Part shown: positions 24,503-33,602 of the stretch, in pieces | How the letters are laid out: the number at the start of each line of letters is the position of its first letter | How positions within the stretch are numbered: the stretch's first letter is position 1 | From: Prochlorococcus sp. AG-363-A03 | GTDB lineage: Bacteria; Cyanobacteriota; Cyanobacteriia; PCC-6307; Cyanobiaceae | Assembly (NCBI GenBank): GCA_003280445.1 | Contig: QCEW01000009.1 | Span: 1 to 40,715, forward strand | DNA length: 40,715 nt | Direction: 5' to 3' | Program-made: the position numbers and the translations under genes | Notes under the pieces: model-generated | Seen by the model: the letters and a program-made list of their open reading frames with translations, nothing else | The model's database searches: none | Told to the model about the DNA's origin: nothing

Positions 24503-25965
24503 CTGAAAGAAATTTACTTATTGATCCTTGCTGGAGTGCCAAAGATTTAGGAGAGCCTCTACCAAGTAGGCCACATGCTGTATCTGTTGCATTGCCTAGA
24601 TGGGAAGATGTAATCGCATACGAAGAGAAGGTTCCAGCTTGTATAAATTCATTAAAAGCAATTTACCCTAGATTTGGATTTAATCCTTTTGTTGCAGAGA
24701 TAGCTCGAAAATCACTTGAATTTCATGGCGAATCGAACAAAAGCAGTTGGCCTTACCCCAACAGAGCTTCTGCTTTAAGTGCCCAGGAATATTGTCTTCG
24801 AAAGAATTCAGATTGTTTTTCAAAAATAGAAGACTTTCTTGGCGTTTCGTGTCTAATTATTGACCAAAAAAATACCTCTTCAGCAAAAGCCTTCTGGCAA
24901 CATACTGGTCTTGGATTGTCTTCACGTGAAGCGGCAATAGCCCTTGGGAAAGAGAAGAAACCACTCACTTCAGATGGTGATTGTGCCAGAGAGGAACTTA
25001 TAAAACGCTTAGCAAATATATACAATTGCGATAATAGTCTAATACGACTACATCGTTCAGGTATGGCTGCCCTAACGACTATTATTTCAGCGATAAATTG
25101 TATCAAAGGGACTTCTTCGACTCTTCAAATAGGCTTCCCATATGTTGATGTGCTTAAACTCCCTCAAATAATTTTCCAAGGAAGCGATCTCATTATTAAA
25201 ACAAAATTAAATCATATAAAAGAAGAACTGGATAAAAAAAATCCAGCTGCATTAATCATAGAAATACCTAGTAACCCTCTATTGCAATGTGTTGACCTAA
25301 TATCTATTTCAAAATTAGCTAAAGAAAAAAACATACCTGTCATTGTTGACGATACCATCAGTTCATCTCTAAATGTTCACCTAACTCCTTATGCAGATGT
25401 GATTTTTAGTTCTCTTACAAAAAGTTTTGCTGGGAGAGGAGATATTCTTGCTGGCAGTACTGTTATCAGTCCATACTCTAAATGGAAAAAAGAAATAGCT
25501 GAGATAATTCCTAAAGTTGCATTATCTACACTATCTGATTCAGATGCTATTGAGTTGGAGTTAACTAGTAGAGACGTAAAGGATCGCTTAAAAAGGTTAA
25601 ATCAATCTTGCTTAAAGCTGAAAGAAAAATTAGAAACAAAAAAAGAAATTTCAAAGGTTTTACATCCTCAACATTGTAAAAATTTTAATTCGCTATTAAA
25701 AAAAGGAGGAGGTTATGGATGTCTATTATCGTTTGAACTTAAAGGAGGGATTGAAGAATCAAAAAGAGTTTATGATTCATTAAGAGTAAACAAAGGGCCA
25801 AGCTTAGGTACAAATTTTACATTGGTTTGTCCATATGTTCAGTTGGCTCACTTCAAAGAATTGAAATGGGCTGAGAGTTGTGGCGTCTCGGAACACTTAT
25901 TAAGAGTGTCAGTAGGGCTAGAAAATGAAGACGAATTATGGTCAAGATTTAATTCAGTAATATAA
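24499..25965 (+). CDS. Divergent Cys/Met-metabolism PLP enzyme with N-terminal extension
   Basis: A 488-residue protein whose second two-thirds follow the same fold as the previous gene: RLHRSGMAALTTI, EIPSNPLLQ, PVIVDDTIS and the PLP lysine K308 in SSLTKSFAGRGD. The first 160 residues (AVSVALPRWEDVIAYEEK onward) are not part of the standard catalytic domain and are unrecognised. The N-terminal part includes several cysteines. It starts at TTG 24499 by overlap with the previous stop. It may be an assistant subunit or a separate sulfur enzyme; the reaction is unknown. Confidence 0.8.
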   Translation: MTERNLLIDPCWSAKDLGEPLPSRPHAVSVALPRWEDVIAYEEKVPACINSLKAIYPRFGFNPFVAEIARKSLEFHGESNKSSWPYPNRASALSAQEYCLRKNSDCFSKIEDFLGVSCLIIDQKNTSSAKAFWQHTGLGLSSREAAIALGKEKKPLTSDGDCAREELIKRLANIYNCDNSLIRLHRSGMAALTTIISAINCIKGTSSTLQIGFPYVDVLKLPQIIFQGSDLIIKTKLNHIKEELDKKNPAALIIEIPSNPLLQCVDLISISKLAKEKNIPVIVDDTISSSLNVHLTPYADVIFSSLTKSFAGRGDILAGSTVISPYSKWKKEIAEIIPKVALSTLSDSDAIELELTSRDVKDRLKRLNQSCLKLKEKLETKKEISKVLHPQHCKNFNSLLKKGGGYGCLLSFELKGGIEESKRVYDSLRVNKGPSLGTNFTLVCPYVQLAHFKELKWAESCGVSEHLLRVSVGLENEDELWSRFNSVI

Positions 25966-26053
25966 AAAAATCACTAATAAAGATTATCTAAACAACCAAT
26001 TACCGAGATTTTTATATAGATTTAGAGTATTAATTAATTAAGTCATTTAAAAA

Positions 26054-27040
26054 ATGTCCAGAATCTATGAAGACAATAGTTTCGCTATTGGTCATACCCC
26101 ATTAGTCAAGCTTAATTCAATTACAAAAAACGCAAAAGCAACAGTACTGGCAAAGATAGAAGGCCGTAACCCCGCCTACAGCGTTAAGTGCAGAATAGGA
26201 GCGAACATGATCTGGGATGCTGAGAAGAAAGGTTTACTCAATAAAGATAAAGTCATTATTGAACCAACTTCTGGAAATACTGGAATAGCCCTTGCTTACA
26301 CAGCTGCTGCTCGAGGTTACAAGTTAATCCTCACGATGCCTGAGTCCATGTCAATTGAACGTCGGAGGATGATGGCTGTTCTTGGTGCTGAATTAATATT
26401 AACTGAAGCAGCAAAAGGAATGCCTGGTGCCATTGCAAAAGCGAAGGCGATAGCTGATGGCGACCCTCAAAAATACTTCATGCCAGGACAATTTGATAAT
26501 CCAGCTAATCCAGAAATACATTTCAAAACAACAGGTCCTGAAATTTGGGATGATACCGATGGCCAAATTGATGTTTTAGTCTCTGGCGTCGGGACAGGTG
26601 GAACAATAACAGGTGTTTCTCGTTTTATAAAACAAGAAAAAAATCATTCATTATTATCTGTTGCCGTTGAGCCCACTCATAGCCCAGTAATAACACAAAC
26701 TCTCAATGGAGAAGAGGTAAAGCCCGGCCCTCACAAGATTCAAGGGATCGGAGCTGGGTTTATCCCTAAAAATCTTGACTTATCAGTAGTCGATCAAGTT
26801 GAGCAAGTCTCTAATGATGAGTCTATTGCAATGGCATTACGTTTAGCACAAGAAGAAGGTCTACTAGTTGGAATCTCATGTGGTGCCGCTGCAGCTGTAG
26901 CTTTAAGACTTGCCGAAAAAGAAGAGTTCTCAGGGAAGACAATCGTTGTGGTTCTTCCTGACCTTGCCGAAAGATATATCTCATCCGTAATGTTTGAGAA
27001 TGTTCCTACAGGCGTTATTAAAGAACCATCATTAGCTTGA
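26054..27040 (+). CDS. cysK: Cysteine synthase (O-acetylserine sulfhydrylase)
   Basis: PLP enzyme joining sulfide to O-acetylserine. The PLP lysine is K45 in [11 protein letters not shown], phosphate/substrate loop TSGNTG is at 72-77, and [16 protein letters not shown] and GISCGAAAA complete the family set. The 328-residue length is normal for CysK. The ATG at 26054 is clear. It follows two Cys/Met PLP genes in the same direction and converges on queA with nine bases between, so no independent terminator fits there. Confidence 0.96.
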   Translation: MSRIYEDNSFAIGHTPLVKLNSITKNAKATVLAKIEGRNPAYSVKCRIGANMIWDAEKKGLLNKDKVIIEPTSGNTGIALAYTAAARGYKLILTMPESMSIERRRMMAVLGAELILTEAAKGMPGAIAKAKAIADGDPQKYFMPGQFDNPANPEIHFKTTGPEIWDDTDGQIDVLVSGVGTGGTITGVSRFIKQEKNHSLLSVAVEPTHSPVITQTLNGEEVKPGPHKIQGIGAGFIPKNLDLSVVDQVEQVSNDESIAMALRLAQEEGLLVGISCGAAAAVALRLAEKEEFSGKTIVVVLPDLAERYISSVMFENVPTGVIKEPSLA

Positions 27041-27049
27041 CTTTTGAGT

Positions 27050-28147
27050 TTAAATAACCGACTCAGGTGTTATCAACATCGCGTCTCCATAAGAGAAAAA
27101 TCGATATTTGTTAGAGATAGCATGTTTATAAAGTTTCAACATACGATTTCGACCAATTAGAGCGCTAACTAAAAGTAATAGGGAACTTTTAGGTAGGTGG
27201 AAGTTAGTTAGCAATCCATCAATGACGGAAAATTTAAATCCTGGTTTAATTACCAAATTGACTTTACCTTCATACGGCTTCAAGGTGCCTCTTCCTGAAA
27301 GGTAAGCAGCCTCAAGGGCTCTCACACTTGTAGTACCTACAGCAAAGACTTTCCCCCCATCTTCCTTACAAGTAGTTATGGCTTTTATGGTCTCTTCAGT
27401 AACCTCTATCCACTCACTATGTAAATGCAGCTGAGATAGGTCTTCTTTTTCTAGTGGTCTAAAGGTTCCTAAGCCAACATGCAAAGTAATTTGTGCAATT
27501 CTAATACCTCTGATTTTTAAAATTTCTATAAGTTCATCACTTAGATGTAAGCCTGCTGTAGGAGCAGCTATGGCTCCTGGTTTCGAAGCAAATCTAGTCT
27601 GATAGTTTTCCTCATGAGCACTAGATTTGTCCTTATCTATATATGGAGGCAATGGGACTTCTCCACATAAATCAAGTAAATTTTCCATTTCCGTCCAACT
27701 AGTAAACTCATTTGAAAATTGAATAATTCTTCCGCCTGTTCTCTCATCCTTATCAATAACTTTCAAGATTAAAGAATTATCTCGTGACGTATCCAACCAC
27801 AATTGATCACCTCCTCTCATACGCCTAGCAGGACGACCAAGACAAAGCCATCGGCCACCACCCCTAGGTTCCATTAGCAATAATTCACCTGCCCCTCCTC
27901 CTGACAATCGAATTTTCAATCTTGCTTTAACAACTCGCGTATTATTAACAACTAAAAGATCAGCAGGCTTCAAGATATCCTTTATGTCCCATACTTTTGC
28001 ATGCACAAGGTTTAAAGAATCATCGAGGCCATCTTTAATAATCATCAATTTGGCATCATGCCTACTCCTGGTAGGTGATTGAGCAATTAAATCTTTAGGT
28101 AAATCATAGTTATATGAGCTTAAAAGATTATCTTTTTGATCTAACAC
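27050..28147 (-). CDS. queA: tRNA preQ1(34) S-adenosylmethionine ribosyltransferase-isomerase
   Basis: Transfers and isomerises ribose from SAM to preQ1 in tRNA, forming epoxyqueuosine. The protein is 365 residues. Family features are [69 protein letters not shown]-like HVGLGTFRP, and [10 protein letters not shown]. Start is GTG at 28147. It is 53 bases downstream of pdhC's end across an AT-rich space, on the same strand after E2's start. Confidence 0.96.
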   Translation of the reverse strand: MLDQKDNLLSSYNYDLPKDLIAQSPTRSRHDAKLMIIKDGLDDSLNLVHAKVWDIKDILKPADLLVVNNTRVVKARLKIRLSGGGAGELLLMEPRGGGRWLCLGRPARRMRGGDQLWLDTSRDNSLILKVIDKDERTGGRIIQFSNEFTSWTEMENLLDLCGEVPLPPYIDKDKSSAHEENYQTRFASKPGAIAAPTAGLHLSDELIEILKIRGIRIAQITLHVGLGTFRPLEKEDLSQLHLHSEWIEVTEETIKAITTCKEDGGKVFAVGTTSVRALEAAYLSGRGTLKPYEGKVNLVIKPGFKFSVIDGLLTNFHLPKSSLLLLVSALIGRNRMLKLYKHAISNKYRFFSYGDAMLITPESVI

Positions 28148-28200
28148 ATCAAATCAGATTAAAGTAAGAAAAAATCACTTGTGGCTCAACTAATTAAATC

Positions 28201-29571
28201 TCAAGACGAGAGGCTATAAGGGTTCTTTTCGATTAAGTATGCCAAATCCTTGAGGAATAGTGCTCCATCAGCCCCATATATCACTCTGTGATCAGCGGTA
28301 AGATTTACTTGCATCTGTTTTTTGATTGAAATCGAACCATCTTTAGAAGCAACAACTTTAGACAATGAAGCTCCTACCGCTAAAATTGCTCCAGTCCCTG
28401 GGGGCAGAATTGCATCAAAACGGTCCACTCCAAACATACCTAGATTCGAGAGTGTAAACGTTCCACTGCTATATTCTTGCGGTTCTAATTGCTTATTCCT
28501 AGCTCGCTTAACAAGATCAGCCCATTGTAGGGATAAATCAGTAAGGCTCGTCTTATCAGCATTTTGCAGCACTGGAGTTATCAAACCTCCGTCCTCCATC
28601 GCAACTGCAACGGCCACATTTATTTGTGAAGGATAGGCAATCCCCTCAGAGCTAAAAGCTGCATTCACCTGGGGGTGTCTAGCCAGGGTTAAGCCAACTG
28701 CTTTAGCAAGTAAAGCAGTCATAGTTACTCCATCAGGTTTAACTTGTTTATAAAGATCATCCAATTCATCAGTAAGAATTGAATATCCGACTCTGAAACA
28801 AGGAGTATTTAAACTTTCCTCCATGTTCCGATTTACAGCTTGTTGAAGAGTATTAAATGCAATTGTTTCCCCTCTAGATCCAAAACTTTTCCCTGGAGCA
28901 GGTGGCTTACCAGAGTCAACAGATTTTTTTTCTATCCGAGGCACATCAGAAACGATTTTCGCCGGAGCATTACTTTCTGCAATCCAAGGAACGCTTATGG
29001 GTTGCCCTTTTGCACTTTGAACATCCTCAGCTTGTATTCGTCCATGAGGTCCTGAGCCCCTAACAGTTACCAAATCCACTCCCATTTGAGAAGCAAGTTT
29101 TTTAGCTCTTGGGGAAGCGACTATTCGACCATCATTTAAAAACTGATCCTGATTTACAGAGGATTCTGAAACAAGAGGTGCAGGAGATGCCTTTGTAACT
29201 ACTGTTGCTTTAGGAGAGTCAACAGAGGCTTGTTTTTCTTGAACTTGAGGCGATGAACTCTCTTTTTCTTCACTTCCTGATTGAGGGGAAGGAGAGGGTG
29301 AATTTGCTTGAGCCGCAGCGATCTCATCTGCTGTCTCAACGATCAATCCGATTGTCTCTCCAACAGGTGCAGAGCTGCCTGCAGGCATCAAAATCGAAGC
29401 AAGAAAGCCATCTTGGAAAGACTCAACATCCATATCAGCTTTATCTGACTCAACAACTAAAACTGACTCACCTCTTTCAACTTTATCTCCAGGTTTTTTT
29501 AGCCACTCAACTATTTTGCCCTCAGTCATAGTTGAACTTAAAGCAGGCATAAAGATGTCATGAGTGGCCAT
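28201..29571 (-). CDS. pdhC: Pyruvate dehydrogenase E2, dihydrolipoamide acetyltransferase
   Basis: E2 of the pyruvate dehydrogenase complex. One N-terminal lipoyl domain carries the lipoyl lysine K44 (ESDKADMD). A Ser/Pro/Glu/Gln-rich linker, the E3-binding domain (IVASPRAKKLASQMGVDL, SGPHGRI) and the catalytic domain (INVAVAVAMEDGGLITPVL, GTFTLSNLGMFGVD) follow in order. The catalytic motif reads DHRVIYG at 427-433, with Tyr in place of the usual Asp in DHRxxDG. As I recall, this is the cyanobacterial/plastid form. 456 residues, ATG at 29571. lipB nearby may supply its lipoate. Confidence 0.94.
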   Translation of the reverse strand: MATHDIFMPALSSTMTEGKIVEWLKKPGDKVERGESVLVVESDKADMDVESFQDGFLASILMPAGSSAPVGETIGLIVETADEIAAAQANSPSPSPQSGSEEKESSSPQVQEKQASVDSPKATVVTKASPAPLVSESSVNQDQFLNDGRIVASPRAKKLASQMGVDLVTVRGSGPHGRIQAEDVQSAKGQPISVPWIAESNAPAKIVSDVPRIEKKSVDSGKPPAPGKSFGSRGETIAFNTLQQAVNRNMEESLNTPCFRVGYSILTDELDDLYKQVKPDGVTMTALLAKAVGLTLARHPQVNAAFSSEGIAYPSQINVAVAVAMEDGGLITPVLQNADKTSLTDLSLQWADLVKRARNKQLEPQEYSSGTFTLSNLGMFGVDRFDAILPPGTGAILAVGASLSKVVASKDGSISIKKQMQVNLTADHRVIYGADGALFLKDLAYLIEKNPYSLSS

Positions 29572-29761
29572 AATTTGTTCCTATTTCCTTTATGGAGAGT
29601 TTGTGGCAAGGCTTCAAAATTTTCTATCTAGAAGCTTTGCAAGTATCAATACATACCAATGTTAGTTCTACATGAGTGTCCTTACAACGATAGTTTTTTT
29701 TATGTGGATTTCTTCTTAATATCAAAAATTATTTTTGAATTAATCGTAATTCGACCAAATT

Positions 29762-30196
29762 TCAATCTTGATCAATTGCCTCTACTACGCCATCTCTGAC
29801 CAAAATACTCACACCCATTTTACTGACTAAGTTATCACCAACTTTTAAATCACAAAAGCTGTCAATTTGTCCTTGCTCGACGATTTGTTCCATCTCCAAC
29901 TCACGAACTTGAGATTGCTGTGACAGAAGATTTCTTTTTTGTTCTTCAAATTCTGATCTTTTAGAAGCAACTTGGTTCTGAACTTGAGCGACTTGCTCTT
30001 GAACTCTTGGGTCAAGGGGATTAGAGCTCTGACGTCTAATACCATCAACAATTTGTTGTCCTTCTTTTTCTAATTCACCAAGTTGCTGATCTATTGCTGA
30101 TATTGCATTGCTTAATTCACGCTCAGCCTCCTCTTTCCATGAAGGTGTTACAACTGCTCTGACAGTTATTGAACGTTTTATAGAAATTGAGTCCAC
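29762..30196 (-). CDS. YlqD family protein
   Basis: A 144-residue protein with a long coiled-coil core. It starts MDSISIKRSITVRAVVTPSWK, continues with Gln/Glu/Arg-rich helices between residues 25 and 110, and ends in a small domain (DLKVGDNLVSKMGVSILVRDGVVEAI). This matches the YlqD family of unknown function found in Bacillus and cyanobacteria. The start is GTG at 30196. A 21-bp palindrome lies between it and the stop of the acyl-ligase gene, 51 bases upstream of the GTG. Confidence 0.82.
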   Translation of the reverse strand: MDSISIKRSITVRAVVTPSWKEEAERELSNAISAIDQQLGELEKEGQQIVDGIRRQSSNPLDPRVQEQVAQVQNQVASKRSEFEEQKRNLLSQQSQVRELEMEQIVEQGQIDSFCDLKVGDNLVSKMGVSILVRDGVVEAIDQD

Positions 30197-30246
30197 CTAA
30201 TCAACCAATCATGATTCGACACATAGAGTCTCAGTAAAAGATAGTA

Positions 30247-30267
30247 TTGGTCAATTTAATTGACCAA
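30247..30267. repeat. 21-bp odd palindrome between ylqD-like and acyl-ligase genes
   Basis: TTGGTCAATT (30247-30256) and AATTGACCAA (30258-30267) are perfect reverse complements around a single T. Read on the minus strand it lies 10 bases past the acyl-ligase stop and 51 bases before the ylqD GTG. It could be a terminator or an operator. No T-run follows it on the minus strand. Confidence 0.55.
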
Positions 30268-30276
30268 ACAAACAAA

Positions 30277-32250
30277 TTACAAACCATATATTTCATTTAT
30301 AAGTTTCAAATCACGTTGGATAATTTTTTCACGTTTTTGCTTAAGAGTTTGAGTTAACAAGCCATTTTCTATTGTAAATGACTCTACCAAGGCAATTGAA
30401 AATAATCTCTCTTCTCTTCTAGATCCGAGACGATTTGCCAGTGCTTGATTCATTTCCAATTTTAGAGATTGTCTTAATTCATAATTTTCAGGAGATATTC
30501 CAAGAACAACTTTTGAATTCTCACCCTTTTCTGCCAGCCATTCTTTTACGTGATCAATTCTTGGAACAATCAAAGCAGCAAGATATTTTTGATCTTGACC
30601 CAATAGCAAAGCCTGCTCAATCAATGGACTAGCAATCAAACATTCCTCCAAAGGCCCAGGCTCAATATTTTCTCCACTACTTAGCACAATCGTATCTTTT
30701 GCTCTTCCAGTCAGTATTAAGGATCCATCAGCAAGCAACATCCCTAAATCTCCAGTATTAAACCATCCATCAGAATCTAAAACCTTCTTCGATTCTGAAC
30801 GTTTTCCTAAATAGCCAGACATTATTTGAGGGCCACGAGCAAGAACCAAGCCTTTTTGACGAAGCTTTTTTATTTGGAATGTTTCTGGATCTACAATCTT
30901 TATCTCAGTCTCTGGCAAAGGTTGACCTGCGCCACCACGTATATTCCTCCAAGGTCTTCTACATGTCAGGACTGGACTAGTTTCGGTCAAGCCATAACCA
31001 ACTAATAATTCAATACCTAAAGCTTCAAAGAAAGAATCAATATGCGGAGCTATAGCACCTCCACCACTAATGGGGAATCTCAATCTTCCTCCACAAATCT
31101 TGGTAAGGATTTTTGGCCATAAGTAAATAGAGGAAATTCTATGAATTGGGTACCGTAAAAGAATCTCTATAAAAGAGATAGTTTGTTCTAAACGAGAAAC
31201 GCTATTAATAGTTAAAGAATAAAGTTTTCTTCGAGCCAATTTATATGCCTTACTATTAGAAATCGCACTTTTTATCAAGGCCTTTCTTAGTCTTGGCATT
31301 TTATCAACAGCGTCCTCAAATCCTAATTTTATTGACTCCCAAAGCCTTGGAACTGTTGCCATTACTATTGGCTTAACTCGGGGCAAATCTTCCTTTAGAT
31401 GCCTTATTGATGTATAACTTTGAGTACAACCACAAGAAAAAAAATAATATTCCGCACTACGTTCATAGGAATGCCAAATTGGTAAAACACTTAATACTGG
31501 TGCCCCTGGAGAAGGGTTCGCCACGCAAGAAAGAGATCTGATTTGATGTAATAAATTAGAGTGTGATAGTGGAACGCCTTTGGGTTTACCTGTCGTTCCA
31601 GAGGTATATAGAATAGTTGCTATTCTTGTTGGTTGCTTCTCAATTATTTTCTCCGATTTACTTACATTTTCATTATTCAATCCTTTCGTCAAAAAACTTT
31701 CCCATTCAAAGACACCATCACAAGCGTTACCCTCAAGTTGAAGAATAAATTTCAAATTATTTATTTGATCACCATTAAGCGAAAGTCTGTCCCAGACATC
31801 GGAGTTTTGAACAATCAATCCAACTGCATTTGAATCCTCAAGAATATATCTAAGCTCACTTGGTGGAGCAGTCGCACCTCTAACAGAATCTGCTGCTCCT
31901 ATTCGCATAAGACCTTGATCGGCAATTAACCATCTTGGACTATTTTCTGCGAAAAGAGCGACCACATCATTAGGTTCTACTCCGAGCTGAGAAAAGGCGG
32001 ATGCTGCCTTAGAAATATTTTCTGCAAGTTCTTCATATGTAAAACTTTCTGGGTGGAAAGTATGTGGTGACTCAAGAGCTAATACATCCCCCAACTGAAC
32101 TTTTAATAATTCCCAAATCTCATCAACTTGAGTAATCTTCTCAAGTTGAGATCTTCTATTAATTGCCTGCTCCTCCTTTCTATTAGGAATCCAAAAAGCC
32201 AAAGCATCTTTAGGAGAAAATATATTTTTTTGTGAGTTAGTTTTTGTCAT
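30277..32250 (-). CDS. aas: Long-chain acyl-ACP/acyl-CoA synthetase (AMP-forming)
   Basis: AMP-forming ligase that activates free fatty acids. In cyanobacteria the homologue Aas charges ACP and recycles fatty acids. The 657 residues include the P-loop LYTSGTTGKPKGVPLSH, LPIWHSYERSAEYYF, LVGYGLTETSPVL, GWFNTGDLGMLL and GRAKDTIVLSSGENIEP. The substrate lysine lies in QTLKQKREKI near the C terminus. A long insert at residues 330-385 is typical of bacterial Aas/FadD types. ATG start at 32250; lipB lies 47 bases upstream on the same strand. Confidence 0.9.
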   Translation of the reverse strand: MTKTNSQKNIFSPKDALAFWIPNRKEEQAINRRSQLEKITQVDEIWELLKVQLGDVLALESPHTFHPESFTYEELAENISKAASAFSQLGVEPNDVVALFAENSPRWLIADQGLMRIGAADSVRGATAPPSELRYILEDSNAVGLIVQNSDVWDRLSLNGDQINNLKFILQLEGNACDGVFEWESFLTKGLNNENVSKSEKIIEKQPTRIATILYTSGTTGKPKGVPLSHSNLLHQIRSLSCVANPSPGAPVLSVLPIWHSYERSAEYYFFSCGCTQSYTSIRHLKEDLPRVKPIVMATVPRLWESIKLGFEDAVDKMPRLRKALIKSAISNSKAYKLARRKLYSLTINSVSRLEQTISFIEILLRYPIHRISSIYLWPKILTKICGGRLRFPISGGGAIAPHIDSFFEALGIELLVGYGLTETSPVLTCRRPWRNIRGGAGQPLPETEIKIVDPETFQIKKLRQKGLVLARGPQIMSGYLGKRSESKKVLDSDGWFNTGDLGMLLADGSLILTGRAKDTIVLSSGENIEPGPLEECLIASPLIEQALLLGQDQKYLAALIVPRIDHVKEWLAEKGENSKVVLGISPENYELRQSLKLEMNQALANRLGSRREERLFSIALVESFTIENGLLTQTLKQKREKIIQRDLKLINEIYGL

Positions 32251-32297
32251 AACAAAGTAAATAATTTTTTATTTTTAAGTAATTTTTAAAGTTCAAT

Positions 32298-33020
32298 TTA
32301 AATGTTTTCCCAGTCCAATTTAAAACGTCTTTTCACAGATTCCCTTAAAAGAGGTTTAACGTCACAGACTTTGATGCCAGGAATCCAGTCACTCAATTTA
32401 CCTACTTTAACTTTATCCAATCCACAAGGAATTATCTTCTCAAAACCCATAAGATCACAATCCACATTTAGTGAAAATCCATGTTGAGTCACCCATCTCT
32501 TACAACCAATTCCTATTGAACCAACCTTTTTTTCTTCACACCAAACTCCTGTCAAGCCATCTACCCTCTTCCCCTCTATTCCCAACAAGTGAAGAACATC
32601 AATCAGCACTTGTTCCAATTCCCTCAAGTACCAAGATAAATCTTTTTTGTGAAGACATAAATTTAAAACCAAGTATCCAACGGTTTGTCCAGGCATATGA
32701 TGCGTGACCTCACCTCCTCTCTCAATACAAAAAACGGGTAAATGAGATTTATTTTCATCGAATAACAAATTTTTTTTGTCGCTACCCCTACCTATCGTGA
32801 AACAAGAAAAATGCTCAAGAAACCATACTGCTTGAGGTGAGAACGGTTCCTCAATAAGGCTTTTCTGAAAATTCTTCTGCCAACCTAACGCAATTTCAAA
32901 TGGCACAATATTTTCAGGTTCAAAAAGAAAAGCGGAAGAAGATTGTGCAAGTTGAGGGGTTAGATCTAAGTTGCTATTAGGCCCTGATTCAGGCGAAACA
33001 GAATGAAGCTTCTTATTCAT
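32298..33020 (-). CDS. lipB: Octanoyl-[acyl-carrier-protein]:protein transferase LipB
   Basis: Transfers octanoyl from ACP to lipoyl domains, the first step of lipoate attachment; pdhC (E2) is an expected target. The 240 residues contain RGGEVTHHMPGQTVGYLVLNL (residues 101-121), the catalytic lysine K165 in KKVGSIGI, and the catalytic cysteine C199 in IIPCGL. The first 35 residues are unlike the family core, so a later start is possible. The ATG at 33020 overlaps the divergent hpf start by 18 bases. Confidence 0.93.
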   Translation of the reverse strand: MNKKLHSVSPESGPNSNLDLTPQLAQSSSAFLFEPENIVPFEIALGWQKNFQKSLIEEPFSPQAVWFLEHFSCFTIGRGSDKKNLLFDENKSHLPVFCIERGGEVTHHMPGQTVGYLVLNLCLHKKDLSWYLRELEQVLIDVLHLLGIEGKRVDGLTGVWCEEKKVGSIGIGCKRWVTQHGFSLNVDCDLMGFEKIIPCGLDKVKVGKLSDWIPGIKVCDVKPLLRESVKRRFKLDWENI

Positions 33021-33587
33021 GGACGCAATCTTGAATTAACTCAATCACTTCGTGATTACACCAAAACAAAAATTGATAAAGCAACTCACAATTTCCAAGA
33101 AATGGTGCAAGAAGCTGATGTCCACCTCTCAGTCGCTCGGAACCCTCGCGTCCCTCAACAGACAGCTGAAGTGACTGTTTTTGCAAACGGAACCGTGATA
33201 AGAGCCCAAGAAAGAAGTGAAAATCTTTATGCAAGCATCGACTTAGTAGCAAATAAACTTGCACGACAATTACGAAAGTACAAAGAGCGACATAACAGCC
33301 ATAATGTTCATCATAATCTGTCAACGAAATCAGTCCAAAACGAAGCAACTCAAAATTTTTCTTCCTCAGATCATTCACTCATTGAGGGTAAAGAACCACA
33401 TCTACCTAGCCCAGGGGTAAGACGCAAATATTTTGAGATGAATCCTATGACCATTGAGCAAGCAAGAGTCCAATTAGACCTAATTGATCATGACTTCTTC
33501 GTATTTAGAGAGGAAGTGGGATCAGCTTTGCGAGTCATATATAAGAGAAATCACGGAGGCTATGGTGTAATCCAAGAAAAAATCTAA
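33003..33587 (+). CDS. hpf: Long-form ribosome hibernation factor (HPF/LrtA)
   Basis: Binds the 30S decoding region and promotes 100S ribosome dimers. In cyanobacteria the gene is known as lrtA (light-repressed transcript). The 194 residues have the N-terminal HPF domain (KLLIHGRNLELTQSLRDYTKTKI, AEVTVFANG, YASIDLVANKLARQLRKYK), a linker and the C-terminal dimerisation domain (MNPMTIEQARVQLDLIDHDFFVF, VIYKRNHGGYGVI). The start is ATG at 33003, overlapping divergent lipB. It precedes deoC by 15 bases. Confidence 0.95.
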   Translation: MKLLIHGRNLELTQSLRDYTKTKIDKATHNFQEMVQEADVHLSVARNPRVPQQTAEVTVFANGTVIRAQERSENLYASIDLVANKLARQLRKYKERHNSHNVHHNLSTKSVQNEATQNFSSSDHSLIEGKEPHLPSPGVRRKYFEMNPMTIEQARVQLDLIDHDFFVFREEVGSALRVIYKRNHGGYGVIQEKI

Positions 33588-33602
33588 CTAAGTACTAGTC
33601 AA

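Noticed and set aside
28322..29531. Plus-strand ORFs inside pdhC (28322-28636, 28840-29055, 29253-29531)
   Set aside because: They are low-complexity mirror frames of a clearly conserved E2 gene, with no motifs or ribosome sites.
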